64,000 nt of DNA from Archivesica marissinica (GCA_014843695.1 CM026400.1:29331563-29395562), one strand, 5' to 3'. Numbered from the stretch's first letter, positions 51,401 to 62,327 are shown. Translations and numbers: made by a program. The notes: generated from the letters alone by a model not told the origin.

Positions 51401-51649
51401 GCGACTAGTGTTCGACTCGAGTCACTGTTTCTAGCCGTTTATTTGTCATGTGTGTAGCCATAAATCCTCAAAAACGGACATCAGATTAAGTTGAACGTTT
51501 GCATGTTTTCGGTTAAATCCAGCGTTTGTAAGGATGTTTTTCATTGGTAGAAAAACTATCCGTTGTTTGAACTTAGCTGCAACTGTTTACTGATTGGTTA
51601 ATTTTTGGCGCTTAGCTCTGAGCAAATTTGTGACTGCAAGAACCTGTGC
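51401..51649. other. Unassigned stretch
   Basis: No feature recognised. Confidence 0.45.
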
Positions 51650-52310
51650 TAAACTAACTTATAAATTCAACTCTTCTTTGTCTTTTATGATTTCCAATTG
51701 ATATATTTCATATCCAATTTTAACTGCAGGAAGCCCCATTTCAGTACAATACACAATTGCACAACCACTTTTGTTAGTGTGAACGTTCGCTATAAATAAT
51801 AGTTCTGGTATAATTTTCAAGTTAGTTTATGATTGTTGTAATATTGAACACGACAGACAAAACTAATTTATTATATAACTAGCTATTTATGAATGTCAGA
51901 ACACAGCTGAAATACAAAGGTACATGCAACAGCTGTGGAAGTCGTGATAGCGCAGTGGATATGCGTTCGCTTCGTGTGCGAAAGGTCCGGAGTTCGAGCC
52001 CCGCTGGAGCCGTTACGATTGTGCCCTTAGCCAAGGCATTTGATGTCCACGTTGCCTCTTCTCTCTGCCTCGTGGCGATGGATTCCATCAGGAATGAGGT
52101 CTCGAGAGTGATTAATATAAGTTGTAAGAACTTGTTTCGCAATCTAGCTCAAATAAATTTATGTAAACTATCAGCTGAGGAATACGAGATACAAGCAGTG
52201 GGAAAGAAAATGCCATCTTCCACTGTTTCAAAATGGTTAAAGATAGAATTTACTTTCATTGAGAAAACTCGACCATTCCTTGGAAAGTATCATAAGATAT
52301 TGGTGGACAC
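51650..52310 (-). repeat. Dispersed repeat L, copy 3, split by SINE-C
   Basis: Left part 51650-51939 (CTTCTTTGTCTTTTATGATT, AGGAAGCCCCATTTCAG) and right part 52172-52310 (GAGGAATACGAGATACAAGC, TTCATTGAGAAAACTCGACC) are contiguous in copy 2. Confidence 0.7.
51940..52171 (+). mobile_element. SINE-C copy 13, full-length, inserted in repeat L
   Basis: Head AGTCGTGATAGCGCAGTGG, anticodon region TTCGCTTCGTGTGCGAA (loop mutated), B box GAGTTCGAGCCCC. Flanked by CAGCTGTGGA (51930-51939) and CAGCTGAGGA (52172-52181). Confidence 0.92.
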
Positions 52311-52375
52311 TTTAATATATTGCAAACCAATCGTAACCATCCAATCAATGAGTGATGAACAATTACTGTTTAGCC

Positions 52376-52505
52376 GAGGTGGCTGCTTTATAAAGGTTAC
52401 TTGTTGAAGAAATTGCAACACTGGAAAAATGGTAACTGGCTGCTTAATACAGTTCGGCAGCTTCATAAAGGTGACCAGTGACCACTAACACAGGTTTGAC
52501 TCGAA
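52376..52505. repeat. Element R copy 2
   Basis: GTGGCTGCTTTATAAAGGTT, GGCTGCTTAATACAG and GACCACTAACACAGGTTTGA; the left inverted end is missing. Confidence 0.6.
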
Positions 52506-52721
52506 ATTGAGTGGAGGAAAATGTTCTGCTTCTCAACCGTTACTTGATTTCAGCAATTGACTAGGTCGAATGAATATTGTTATGACCAACATCCCTATAG
52601 AAGTCAGGTCAATCTGCATCAACTATATGTGTGTATCTATGTAATGAATGTCGTTCTTTACTTGTTGTTATGGATACGATTAGTTTCCGTCGCTTACAAG
52701 TGTAATAGTGTATACAACTTT

Positions 52722-52968
52722 AGTTTAGCTCGGTTGCGAAACAAGTTCTTACAACTTATATTAATCACTATCGAGACCTCTCTACCACTCTCATTCCTGA
52801 TTGGAATCCGTCGCCACGAAGTAGAGAAAAGAGACAGCATGTGGAATTTAAAATGCTTTGTCTAAAGAAACAATCGTAAGGGCTCCAGCGGGACCGGGCC
52901 GTTCGCACGTGAAGCGAACGTGCGAACGTGCGAACGTGCGAACGTGAGAACGTGAGAACACGACTTCC
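52722..52968 (-). mobile_element. SINE-C copy 14, anticodon stem expanded into 8-bp repeats
   Basis: Tail and body normal apart from a 12-bp duplication (CCTCTCTACCACTCTC) near 52778. In the head, GCGAACGT, the arm of the anticodon stem, is repeated about six times at 52913-52960 (GCGAACGT x4, GAGAACGT x2). Confidence 0.88.
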
Positions 52969-53132
52969 ATATTAATTAATCCGGACCAACGGCTTTTACC
53001 TAACTTAATACGGAGCTAGTATTGATTTTGTATGGTGACAGTGGGTGGTTGGCGACTAATTACGTCTACATGCATCTTTCATGTACAAGATCTACACGAT
53101 ATAATGGCATAACTATTATTATTTCCTTTTTT

Positions 53133-53386
53133 AAAACTTTATTTATTTATATATCAACGATTGCGAAGCAAGTTCTAACAACTTATATTAAGCACACTCG
53201 TTGGCGCGGATGAAAGCGTATATGTGATCATTCGTGTGGGAGGACACCGAAGTACCCGGAGAATACCCACCTGTCCGATCTGGCGACCACCGTACCATCT
53301 CACATTCTTCCCGGTCCTAGGATCGAACCCGGGTTGCATTGGTGAGAAGCGAGCGCACTAACAACTGCGCTAATCGGATAGCCTTA
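53133..53386 (-). mobile_element. SINE-B copy 11, full-length
   Basis: Tail AAACTTTATTTATTTATATA to head GCGCTAATCGGATAGCC; core GGAGAATACCCACCTGTCCG; B box (rc) GGGTTCGATCCTAGG. Confidence 0.92.
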
Positions 53387-53387
53387 T

Positions 53388-53480
53388 AGTTCCATATGAG
53401 AGACTGTTAATATTGTTAGTGTTAGGCGGGGATCTAACATGTGATCCCTGGATTCACAGTCAAACTTGTTAACCACTGGG
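53388..53480 (-). mobile_element. SINE-A head-side fragment
   Basis: GTTCCATATGAGAGACTGTT, GGGGATCTAACATGTGATCC and GTTAACCACTGGGCG, joined directly to the SINE-B head. Confidence 0.72.
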
Positions 53481-53701
53481 CGTCATTTACGCATTCTACT
53501 AGTAATACCAACTAGTGTTGCGCTTTTTAGATGGTTTGCCCATGTTAGAATCGAAATATTTGTACTCGCGTTACTTAATGTCGACTAAAACATTGTTGGT
53601 CGTTCTGACCGCCGGAATTAACCATGTACAATCTGCGTGGTTAATTCATACGCACCAGAACTCCAAAACATGTTTTAGTATCCAATAAACAACCGAAAGA
53701 C

Positions 53702-53927
53702 GGTCGTGATAGCGCAGTGGATGCGCGTTCGCTTCAGGTGAGAAAGGTCCGGAGTTCGAGCCCCACTGGAGCCGTTACGAGTGTGCCCTTAGGCAAGGCA
53801 TTTAGATTCCACGTTGCCTCTTCTCTCTCCCTCGTGGCGATGGATTCCATCAGGAATGAGGTCTCGAGAGTGATTTATATAAGTTGAAATAACTTGTTTC
53901 GCAATCGAGCTAAAATAAATTTGTATA
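53702..53927 (+). mobile_element. SINE-C copy 15, full-length
   Basis: Head GGTCGTGATAGCGCAGTGG to GCTAAAATAAATTTGTATA. Shares GATTTATATAAGTTGAAATA with copy 3 instead of GATTAATATAAGTTGTAAG, so these two form a subfamily. Flanks ACCGAAAGAC (53692-53701) and ACCTAAAGAC (53928-53937). Confidence 0.92.
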
Positions 53928-54007
53928 ACCTAAAGACATCATTTTAAGGCTATTTCTTAAGTGACCTTTGCATTTAGTTATATGTTCACGGATAGTCCCA
54001 GTTATAG

Positions 54008-54076
54008 CTTAAACTTTATTTATTTTACAACGATTGGGAAGCAAGTTTTAACAACTTATATTAATCACCCTCGTTA
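54008..54076 (-). mobile_element. SINE-B tail-only insertion
   Basis: AAACTTTATTTATTTTACAA to CACCCTCGTTA: only the last about 70 bp of B, consistent with extreme 5' truncation. Confidence 0.78.
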
Positions 54077-54564
54077 TACACACAGGCAATTGGGGTCTGG
54101 ACAAGTGGTTGCTATTTTTTAAATATTTTTTTAGGAACATTTTGATAAATCATATGCTTTACACTATATATGTAAAATTGTAGGCCATATTCAAGCATAT
54201 TTAAAAATGACATCCCGTTACTATCAGAGTAATTATGGGTATGATTTTAACTGTAGCTTTGTAGATCATTTAAAGTGCACCTAACAAATTTAGACTATTT
54301 CCAGACAGCTCCTGCCAGCGATAATCACTACTGAGTGCTCGACAGTACAGAGTTGAAGTTTTATTGAAGAATAATTTAATTTTAAATATAACGAGAGCAG
54401 AAACCACTAGAGGGATAACGAATGAGATGATAATTGTCCTTATGAAATCAACGACTTTTGAAGCAAATCCAATAAAGTTATATAATAGTTACTTCCCTTT
54501 TGATAAAAAAACGCCATTTGTAGATGGACTAAAAATAACAATGAGCTAAATATTTTGATTAACA
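54077..54564. other. Unassigned stretch
   Basis: A 61-codon ORF (54364-54549) without recognisable motif; no repeat seen. Confidence 0.45.
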
Positions 54565-55040
54565 TTTTCATTTCTTCCTTTCAGTGAATGATAGAGCTTT
54601 CTCATTGAAAGCAAACTCTATCTTCAATTTTTTTTAAAATAGTGAACGATGGCATTTTCTCTACCACTGGTTGTGTTTTGTATTCCTACGCGGTTAGGTG
54701 TACTTTTTGTATTTTTTTGCTATTTTCTGACTATCATGAACAGTTAATTAATAAGTATTTATATTCTAATGAATTTTGTTTTGTTAATAGTTTTTAATGT
54801 TGACAGCAAACAGAAATTAACTTTAAAATTATACCGGAACTATTTCTTATTACAGACGTTCACACTAACAATAGTTGTGTCAGTGTGTATTGGAGTGCAA
54901 TGCGGCTCTCGAAAGGGCAGCTAAAATGAATACAATTTGAAAACAACTATTGTATTAGCCAAAATCATTGGAAATCATAAAAGAAAAAGAAGTTTTGTGT
55001 TTATTAGTGTAAGATAGGATTTTGTTTCATCGAGTGGTCA
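54565..55040 (+). repeat. Dispersed repeat L, copy 4
   Basis: Same orientation as copy 1 and the most diverged of the four; ends TAGTGTAAGATAGGATTTTG then TTTCATCGAG. Confidence 0.68.
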
Positions 55041-55298
55041 CCGAAATTTGTATTTCCCAGAGTGGCGTTACGCATAGTTTATTACGGTAAAGGGTAAAAT
55101 TTGGCGGCAAACGAACCAGCGTTTGTGAAAATATTATTTGTAAATTACCTCCCTTTATTGGTATATTTTTAACAGAATCACCCATAACTCTGTGAAAGGA
55201 TGGTTAACTAAAGTTAAATTGAGATAAATTTGCATATGAATTATATATTATTTGTTCAACTGAAGAAAGAACACGCATACTGATACTTTAAATAGTCA
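55041..55298. other. Unassigned stretch
   Basis: No feature recognised. Confidence 0.45.
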
Positions 55299-55825
55299 CA
55301 GTTAACGTTGATTAGCCTGTCATTTACCGTGGTAGAGTTAACGTTGATTAGCCTGTCATTTACCGTGGTAGAGTTAACGTTGATTAGCCTGTCATTTACC
55401 GTGGTAGAGTTAACGTTGATTAGCCTGTCATTTACCGTGGTAGAGTTAACGTTGATTAGCCTGTCATTTACCGTGGTAGAGTTAACGTTGATTAGCCTGT
55501 CATTTACCGTGGTAGAGTTAACGTTGATTAGCCTGTCATTTACCGTGGTAGAGTTAACGTTGATTAGCCTGTCATTTACCGTGGTAGAGTTAACGTTGAT
55601 TAGCCTGTCATTTACCGTGGTAGAGTTAACGTTGATTAGCCTGTCATTTACCGTGGTAGAGTTAACGTTGATTAGCCTGTCATTTACCGTGGTAGAGTTA
55701 ACGTTGATTAGCCTGTCATTTACCGTGGTAGAGTTAACGTTGATTAGCCTGTCATTTACCGTGGTAGAGTTAACGTTGATTAGCCTTTTGTCTGTCATTT
55801 ACCGTGGTAGAGAGAGAGAGGGAGA
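55299..55825. repeat. 36-bp minisatellite, about 14 identical copies
   Basis: Unit GTTAACGTTGATTAGCCTGT, CATTTACCGTGGTAGA. No differences seen between complete copies; the last is interrupted by TTTTGTC and then runs into GA repeats. Unrelated in sequence to the other 36-bp arrays. The period of 12 codons gives ORFs on both strands that are not genes. Confidence 0.96.
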
Positions 55826-55838
55826 GTAAGACACATAT

Positions 55839-56087
55839 ATCGGTTCGATACCCCATCTGACCCTAATAAAATTCAATCTTTCAGATGGGACTTTAAACCG
55901 AGGTCTCGTGTCGGTGCTTTACACTGTGCACGTAAAAGAACCAGACGAGATTCTGGAATGCGTCTCTGTCTGTATCATTGCACTATCCTCCAAAAGTCTA
56001 AAATGACTAATCTCTTCAGGAGGCGTCGCTCATATGGGCAACCGGTAGCGACGATAAATAAACGTAAAACACACACACACACAACCA
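55839..56087 (+). mobile_element. SINE-A copy 18, starts at the B box
   Basis: GGTTCGATACCCC immediately after the array, through body, intact hairpin (GTCGCT/AGCGAC) and tail with an extended AC run. Confidence 0.9.
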
Positions 56088-56388
56088 CTCGGCTATGAGT
56101 CGTACACCGTATCCATTGCACCACCAAATCTCCTATTATCAATTGGTATCGTCAACTAACTAGTTCAATTATTTTACAATTAACGTTGAGGTACCGTGGG
56201 AATACTACTTGACTCTATATGATATATTGACAAAATATTACACGTATTTTACATGCGCGTATTATATATTCCATCAATTTACGCAGTCAGCTTTCGAATT
56301 ACATTGACACTAAGCCGGAAAACAAAACTATTCGCTAATATTCCTGATCAGGAAATATGTATTAAGTTGTTTGTTTGTTTTGGGGATT
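56088..56388. other. Unassigned stretch
   Basis: No feature recognised. Confidence 0.45.
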
Positions 56389-56810
56389 TAAAGCGGTAGA
56401 AACAACATAAGTCATATGTCGACTTTCTAGTTGTATGACGGAGGACCCCATGTGCTCTTCCGAGAAGCATTTCAGTTTAGTTTAAACTTTATTTATTTTA
56501 CAACGATTGCGAAGCAAGTTTTAACAACTTATATTAATCACTCTCGTTGGACCGGGTGAAAGCGTAAATGTGGTCATTCGCGTGGTAACCGGAGTACACA
56601 GAGAAAACCCACCTGTCGGGTCTGGCGACCACCGTAGAATCTCACATACTTCCCGGTCCGAGGATCGAACCCATTGGTGAGAAGCGAGAGTGCTAACCAC
56701 CTAGCTAATTGGACAGCATTCCAGGCACGGGTGCTAATGAAAGCCACCGAGACACTCAGTTCGAACATACAGCGCGGAGAAAATAGTGACCACTGAGCCA
56801 CGGAGTCCGG
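56389..56810 (-). mobile_element. SINE-D copy 9, split by SINE-B
   Basis: 3' half 56389-56475 (GTCGACTTTCTAGTTG, GGAGGACCCCATGTGCTC) and head half 56715-56810 (GGCACGGGTGC, AACATACAGCGCGGAG, CCACTGAGCCACGGAG). Confidence 0.8.
56476..56714 (-). mobile_element. SINE-B copy 13, inserted in SINE-D
   Basis: Complete except a shortened B-box region (GATCGAACCCATTGGTG). Flanked by AGCATTTCAG (56466-56475) and AGCATTCCAG (56715-56724); removing it restores D. Confidence 0.9.
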
Positions 56811-56939
56811 TAATAAATTGTATATACTTTTTTCAAAAGAAAACGTTGTAGTATATAGCGTAGAATGGTGAACAGTTTATATACATGTAGTAGTTTTTGT
56901 TATTTTTTTGTTTGTTTTTGTTTTTTGCTACAACATTAT

Positions 56940-57117
56940 TTTAGGTCGATTGGGAAAGAAGTTTTTCGAACGTTAGATTAATCGCTCTCGAGATCTTAAT
57001 CGTGATGGAACCCATCGCCGTGAGGGAGATACTTCTACGAGGCAGTGCGGATTTAAGTGGCTTGCCTAAGGACACCACCACCGTGGCTAAGACGGGGATC
57101 GAACTTACAACTATGTT
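56940..57117 (-). mobile_element. SINE-C variant with a different head, copy 2
   Basis: TAGGTCGATTGGGAAAGAAG, CGTTAGATTAATCGCTCTCG and CATCGCCGTGAGGGAGA are C-like. The head side reads AAGGACACCACCACCGTGGC and GACGGGGATCGAACTTAC, so the tRNA part differs from the Leu-like head. Confidence 0.65.
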
Positions 57118-57154
57118 TTAGTGACTAACATCCAACTGTTTTGTTGTAATGTTT

Positions 57155-57400
57155 TAGGCTGTCCGATTAGCGCAGTGGTTAGCGCGCTCGGTTTCGATTC
57201 CTCGGACCGGGAAGTATGTGGGATGGTACGGTGGTCGCCAGATCGGACAGGTTGTGTTTTTTCCGGGTACTCCGGTTTCCTCCCACACGAATGACCACGA
57301 ATATACGCTTTCATCCGCGCCAACGAGAGTGGTTAATATAAGTTGTTAGAACTTGCTTCGCAATCATTGTGAAATAAATAAAGTTTAAACTAACTGATTT
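57155..57400 (+). mobile_element. SINE-B copy 14, anticodon arm deleted
   Basis: Head GGCTGTCCGATTAGCGCAGT then GCGCGCTCGGTTTCGATTCC: about 27 bp covering the anticodon arm are missing while both Pol III boxes remain. The rest is full-length to AATAAAGTTTAAAC. Confidence 0.92.
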
Positions 57401-57458
57401 TTTTTATTAAAATCGCTCAATTCCTAAATAATACTATATTCCGGTAGATATGAGCAAA

Positions 57459-57718
57459 TGCCTGTAATATATGCCTGTAATATATGCCTGTAATATATGC
57501 CTGTAATATATGCCTGTAATATATGCCTGTAATATATGCCTGTAATATATGCCTGTAATATATGCCTGTAATATATGCCTGTAATATATGCCTGTAATAT
57601 ATGCCTGTAATATATGCCTGTAATATATGCCTGTAATATATGCCTGTAATATATGCCTGTAATATATGCCTGTAATATATGCCTGTAATATATGCCTGTA
57701 ATATATGCCTGTAATATA
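57459..57718. repeat. 13-bp minisatellite, 20 copies
   Basis: TGCCTGTAATATA repeated without visible variation; ends TATACGTCTTG. Confidence 0.97.
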
Positions 57719-57811
57719 CGTCTTGTAAACTAAAGTTTGTGATTCGTATATCGTATATATTTCACTATGTTATCTATTTTACATTTCATAATTTGACTGA
57801 ATGTTTAAAAA

Positions 57812-57905
57812 ACGTTAGTTTAAACATATTTTATTCAGTTCATAACATTATTAAACACATACATTCAAATACACCAGACAAAAGAAAATGGATTGGAAAA
57901 CAAGC
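57812..57905 (-). mobile_element. N retroposon fragment
   Basis: TAGTTTAAACATATTTTATT, CATTCAAATACACCAGAC and AAAAGAAAATGGATTGG. The 50 bp before it (CATTTCATAATTTGACTGAA) recur at 58200-58254. Confidence 0.55.
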
Positions 57906-59449
57906 AAAAAAATGCTTATATGAATTCCTTTCCATGGTGGAGTTTGCACACTATGTATTTACGCAGTGCGGTAAGTAGACATGGCGAGAGCAGTTGTGTT
58001 CGTTGTAAATTAATAAATTTGTTGCTACGTTACCAGCTTGAAAATATAATAATATTCATGTTGTTTAATAGTTCGAACCTTTTATGCAAACTAAAGGAAG
58101 TACATTGATTTGCGTTCTTACGATATTTTATTGAACTGGTAAAAAAAAACTGGTAAAAAAACGTTACCATAGCAAGAACTGTCAATCATATAAAGCTTCA
58201 ATATGTTAATTATTTGTCATTTCGCAATGTGACTAAATGTTTTAAAAACGTTACTACAACTGAATCACCGAACATTTAATTACAATAGTTGCCATTGGCG
58301 TAGCTTCCTATAGGCCGTGGCCTACACTTTTCCCCTGAAAAATCGAAAAAATAAAAATGCCAAATCTGCAACAAAAATCGGGAGGCCATGATTAAATTAT
58401 ATACGCTGTAAATAGTTGTCCTGGGGACGACACCGGACACCCCTCTCGTCTTAAGTTTTAAGTTGGCCTATACATCGATTCCAGCCAAGATACGCCCCTG
58501 GTTGCATAGGAAAATTCTTTTAAAATGGGACTACTTTCTAATTTTACAATAATAATAAATTCGTTCGCAGTAAATCCACAAAACACAGGCTATTTTATCT
58601 CCAAATAGATGCGGATAATTATAATTCCATCAGTCTCATCTTCTTTATTTACTAGTATTTACCAATACTGATTAATCATTGTAAAATGATCCCATATATC
58701 CGTGTTATTACACTACTATTTCCTAGAAAATATCTTTGTTCTTGACACAAACCGTACGAAACTACCGCACAATCCACCGCTTTTAACAAATATTTTCAAA
58801 GGTGGCCAATATATATATTAATCCATAACGTTACAATGTCCTTGTCACGTGAGCGGTAACGAGCTTTTTTTCCACACCATTAAAAAAATTCCCAGAAAAT
58901 CCCCATGTAAATAACACTAACTATTACCATATTAACAGTTGATTATATATATATATCCATACTTTTATATGCTCACGTGAGCACAGTAATACCTTGCGTT
59001 CTACACACGCACGAAGCTATCGCAGAAATACACACTATTATAACTTTATTATCAATGGTGGACTGGCTACTGTTGTTCCACGCAACTCAATATTCTCAAT
59101 AACACAAGCTATGATCGACGTAAAGTTGCCTGCTCACTTTAGCGACATGTTAGGTGTTCAAGAGTCATTTCAACACGTCCCCTGTAGGTTTATCTGAGAT
59201 TCTCTCTAATACGTGGGTGATGATAACCTGTAGCTGTACACATGGCTTCTATAATAATCGTGCTTTTGAGACATGCATATGGATTATTGAGTTGAGGTTT
59301 TACGTACATGCGCGCTAATATTTTTTCTTTATAATTGTACATGTATAGTCTTGTTTCAATTTTGCTCGTTTTATGTGCATGTTGTATTTTTCATTTCGTT
59401 ATATTGTTGTTTGTATGTTCCCCATGGAAGGGCCTCAGTGGTTGAGTTG
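57906..59449. other. Largest stretch with little annotation
   Basis: Repeated CATTTCGCAATGTGACTAAA at 58220. A 14-bp perfect palindrome, TGCTCACGTGAGCA, at 58970-58983 (it contains the E-box CACGTG). A 67-codon ORF at 58994-59197 without motif. No gene supported. Confidence 0.5.
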
Positions 59450-59603
59450 TTCGGGTCGTTTTTTTTCCAAATCACTCGCTCCCTCACAGCTGTAGATTAG
59501 AAAACCAATAGGGGGTGGAGATCATTTCATCTTAGGAATCTATCCAACTGGCTAGCGGACGGTCGGTTGTTCTACGAATATACACGTGCATTCCTGAAGT
59601 ACT
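59450..59603 (+). mobile_element. SINE-D copy 10, truncated by a CCGTG repeat
   Basis: Head GGCCTCAGTGGTTGAGTTG and TCCAAATCACTCGCTCCC, then CTATCCAACTGGCTAGCGG and GGTCGGTTGTTCTACG; breaks off at 59604. Confidence 0.75.
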
Positions 59604-59644
59604 GCCGTGCCGTGCCGTGCCGTGCCGTGCCGTGCCGTGCCGTG
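59604..59644 (+). repeat. CCGTG pentamer microsatellite, 8 copies
   Basis: GCCGT units without variation, followed by CCTTCCCTTCCC. It sits where D normally reads GCCCGTGC, so the SINE sequence is the likely seed. Confidence 0.93.
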
Positions 59645-60016
59645 TCCTTCCCTTCCCTGCCCGCAGTGTACAGTGTCAAGCTTATGGTTTATCAAAATAC
59701 TCTTAAAAAATGAACCTGAAACCAACTGTCCAGACCCCAAGCGTATGTGGTTGCTAACTTGCTACAACTGAAAATAGAGAAAAGACATTCGAGAAATACA
59801 TTTCACTAAATTATATACCATTTCCTCTAGAAATAGATATGCATTGATTGCTTGTTATACTTGTATGAGCAATTTACCTATTAGCATTTGTCACAGAACA
59901 GACAGATCTACAGTATGTCTGAGTGATGACTATGAGGTATATCAGTGAAACACAACTAACACATCCGCCATGTGCTGCCGCATCCAAGAACTTACAATGC
60001 ATCAACTTTATGTGGC
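59645..60016. other. Unassigned stretch
   Basis: No feature recognised. Confidence 0.45.
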
Positions 60017-60567
60017 GCCGTTTTGCTATTTATTCAGTATTTATGGATATCCATAATTTTATTTTTGGATATCAATAATTCGGTCTTTGGATATCCATTA
60101 TTCGGTCATTGAATATCCATTATTCGGTCATTGAATATCCATAATTCGAATTTTGGATATCCATTAAAAAAATATCCATAATTCCAGGCGGTGCGCCGTT
60201 TTTCTATTTATTCAGCATTTATGGATATCCCAAAATCGAATAATGGAGTGTGTTTTACGTTTATTTATCGTCGCTACCGGTTGCCCATATGAGCGACGCC
60301 TCCTGAAGAAATTAGTCATTTTAGATGATACAGACAGAGACCCATTCCAGAGTCTCCTCTGGTTCTTTTACGTGCACGGTGTAAAGCACCGACACGAGAC
60401 ATCGGTTTAATGTCCCATCTGAAAGCCATCTGAAAGACTGTTCATATTATTAGGGTCAGACGGGGGATCGAACCTGCGATCCCTGGATTACCAGTCCAGC
60501 GTGTTACCACTGGACTACAGATCCGTCTAATGGATATCCATAAATAACGAATAAATAGCAAAACGGC
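60017..60567. mobile_element. Element X, palindrome rich in GGATATCC, split by SINE-A
   Basis: GCCGTTTTGCTATTTATTC (60017) and GAATAAATAGCAAAACGGC (to 60567) are inverted ends, each next to TTATGGATATCC. Between them are about five GGATATCCATTATTCGGTCA-like units and a second copy of the left arm at 60193-60231. GGATATCC is itself palindromic. Confidence 0.75.
60248..60527 (-). mobile_element. SINE-A copy 19, full-length, inserted in X
   Basis: Tail GTGTTTTACGTTTATTTATC to head GGACTACAGATCCGTC. GGATTTTTGGAGGATAGTGC is replaced by a short deletion, and CCATCTGAAAG is duplicated. Flanked by TAATGGA at 60241-60247 and 60528-60534. Confidence 0.92.
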
Positions 60568-60804
60568 CCCCATACAAGTCGGCGTCGGATATATCCTATT
60601 GTTTTGAATTCCCATTCAAGAAAAGACGATCCACACATAGGTTATCGAAACTCCGACTGAGGATGTCGAATTAGTCCATGTGTGGCTTGTGGCTCTACCC
60701 GGGTACCAGGAACTATTTCTCGGGAGAGGTAATTGGGTCTTCCTCTACTACTTAACCGGGATAGTCGTCATATTACCTAAGCTGTCGGTGTAACGGTGTA
60801 CCTA
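60568..60804 (+). mobile_element. Unassigned sequence, then SINE-D 3' part
   Basis: From about 60690: GGCTCTACCCGGGTACC, TGGGTCTTCCTCTACTAC, GTCGTCATATTACCTAAGCT and GTCGGTGTAACG follow the D body to its 3' end. Confidence 0.68.
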
Positions 60805-61046
60805 TTTATTTGTACAATATTCTTAGTTAAAGACATTATCTCGTGTTTAGTATTGACACTCCGATGACAAAACAAACGTGAATTCAGGAGCATGGGTGAC
60901 CGTTATATGAAATCATACTTTCAAATCCACAAAAACACTGTTTATTGATTCAATGTTAGTGTTCGAATGTATTTGGAAGACTTTGTAGTAGCAATGCATT
61001 TTTGAAAAAAATGCATTTTATTTGCTTTTTGCGATGTAATGTCACT
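60805..61046 (+). mobile_element. E element copy 6, left-truncated
   Basis: Begins inside E (CCTATTTATTTGTACAATAT) and ends GCGATGTAATGTCACT, followed by TTAA (61047-61050), which is also the TTAA of SINE-C. Confidence 0.8.
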
Positions 61047-61143
61047 TTAAATGCCTTGCTTGAGGGCACACTCGTAACGGCTCCAGCGGGGCTCGAACTC
61101 CAAGCATTTCGCACATGAAGCAAACGCGCTATCACGACTTCCA
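61047..61143 (-). mobile_element. SINE-C copy 16, head half
   Basis: TTAAATGCCTTGCTTGAGGG to GCTATCACGACTTCC. The 3' half is absent; the break is exactly at the TTTAAA of the SINE body (normally GGAATTTAAATGCC). Confidence 0.87.
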
Positions 61144-61764
61144 CAATCGTGTAGAGTTGGTGCTCCGCTTAGGCAAGATAAAATGTTCTTGTAGATTGAA
61201 ATAATGGTCGAGACAATATAATGTATATTAGCAACCAGACAAATTTGTCATTTAATAATAGATTGTTAACGGACACTACTCTTATAAAGTCAGCCACTTG
61301 AGCGGTCTTCAAGAATGATTTGCTGGCTGCAAAGATACAAATTAAGATGTTTTTGAGCAAATTGAAGCGAACGGGGATTGTTGTTTAGGTGGATAGAACA
61401 AATCGATATTATGACGTACACAATGTGACGATAGAGTTTGATTCAAAATTTAAAATATAGATCTACACATAATAAATTAAATATATTTAAATTCAAATAC
61501 ACTATATGGCGATTATTTGCTTCCAATAAAATTGTATCACATTTCTTAAATTCATTTATCACATAATATTGCTTGTAATGCATTATAATACGCAGCTATG
61601 TTATACATTATTATATGTCAACACGTTTAATAACATCTGGAAGGATTCTGATTGGTAGCGGCATGATATTGACAGCTTGCAATACACATTCAGTATACAT
61701 GTTGTTTGTGTTCATGCATTATGGCTGAAAATCAACTGCGTATATCAATAAAATCAACTGCTAT
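61144..61764. other. Unassigned AT-rich stretch
   Basis: No feature recognised. Confidence 0.5.
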
Positions 61765-62272
61765 CAACTATCATCAGGGACTGTATGTAATATGGCGCAA
61801 CAATATAGTATGTAATATGGCGCAACAATATAGTGGTAAACAGTTATCAGGGACTATATGTAATATGGCGCAAAATATACTGGCAACAGTTATCAGGATA
61901 TATGTAATATGGCGCAACAATATACTGGCAACAGTTATCAGGGACTATATGTAATATGGCGCAACAATATACTGGCAAACAGTTATCAGGGACTATATGT
62001 AATATGGCGCAACAATATACTGGCAAACAGTTATCAGGGACTATATGTAATATGGCGCAACAATATACTGGTAAACAGTTATCAGGGACTATATGTAATA
62101 TGGCGCAATAATATACTGGCAAACAGTTATCAGGGACTATATGTAATATGGCGCAACAATATACTGGCAAGCAGTTATCAGGGACTATATGTAATATGGC
62201 GCAACAATATACTGGCAAGCAGTTATCAGGGACTATATGTAATATGGCGCAACAATATACTGGCAAACAGAG
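61765..62272. repeat. 48-bp minisatellite, about 10 copies
   Basis: Unit AACAGTTATCAGGGACTATA, TGTAATATGGCGCAACAATA, TACTGGCA. The left edge is irregular (a 25-bp sub-duplication at 61787-61826, 1-3-bp deletions at 61870 and 61895) and the right part is uniform. The multiple-of-3 period gives 16-residue repeat ORFs on both strands. Confidence 0.95.
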
Positions 62273-62327
62273 GCGTATTGTTTTGTCTTCAAATTTAATT
62301 GTTGTTGTTGTTACTATGGTAATGTGA

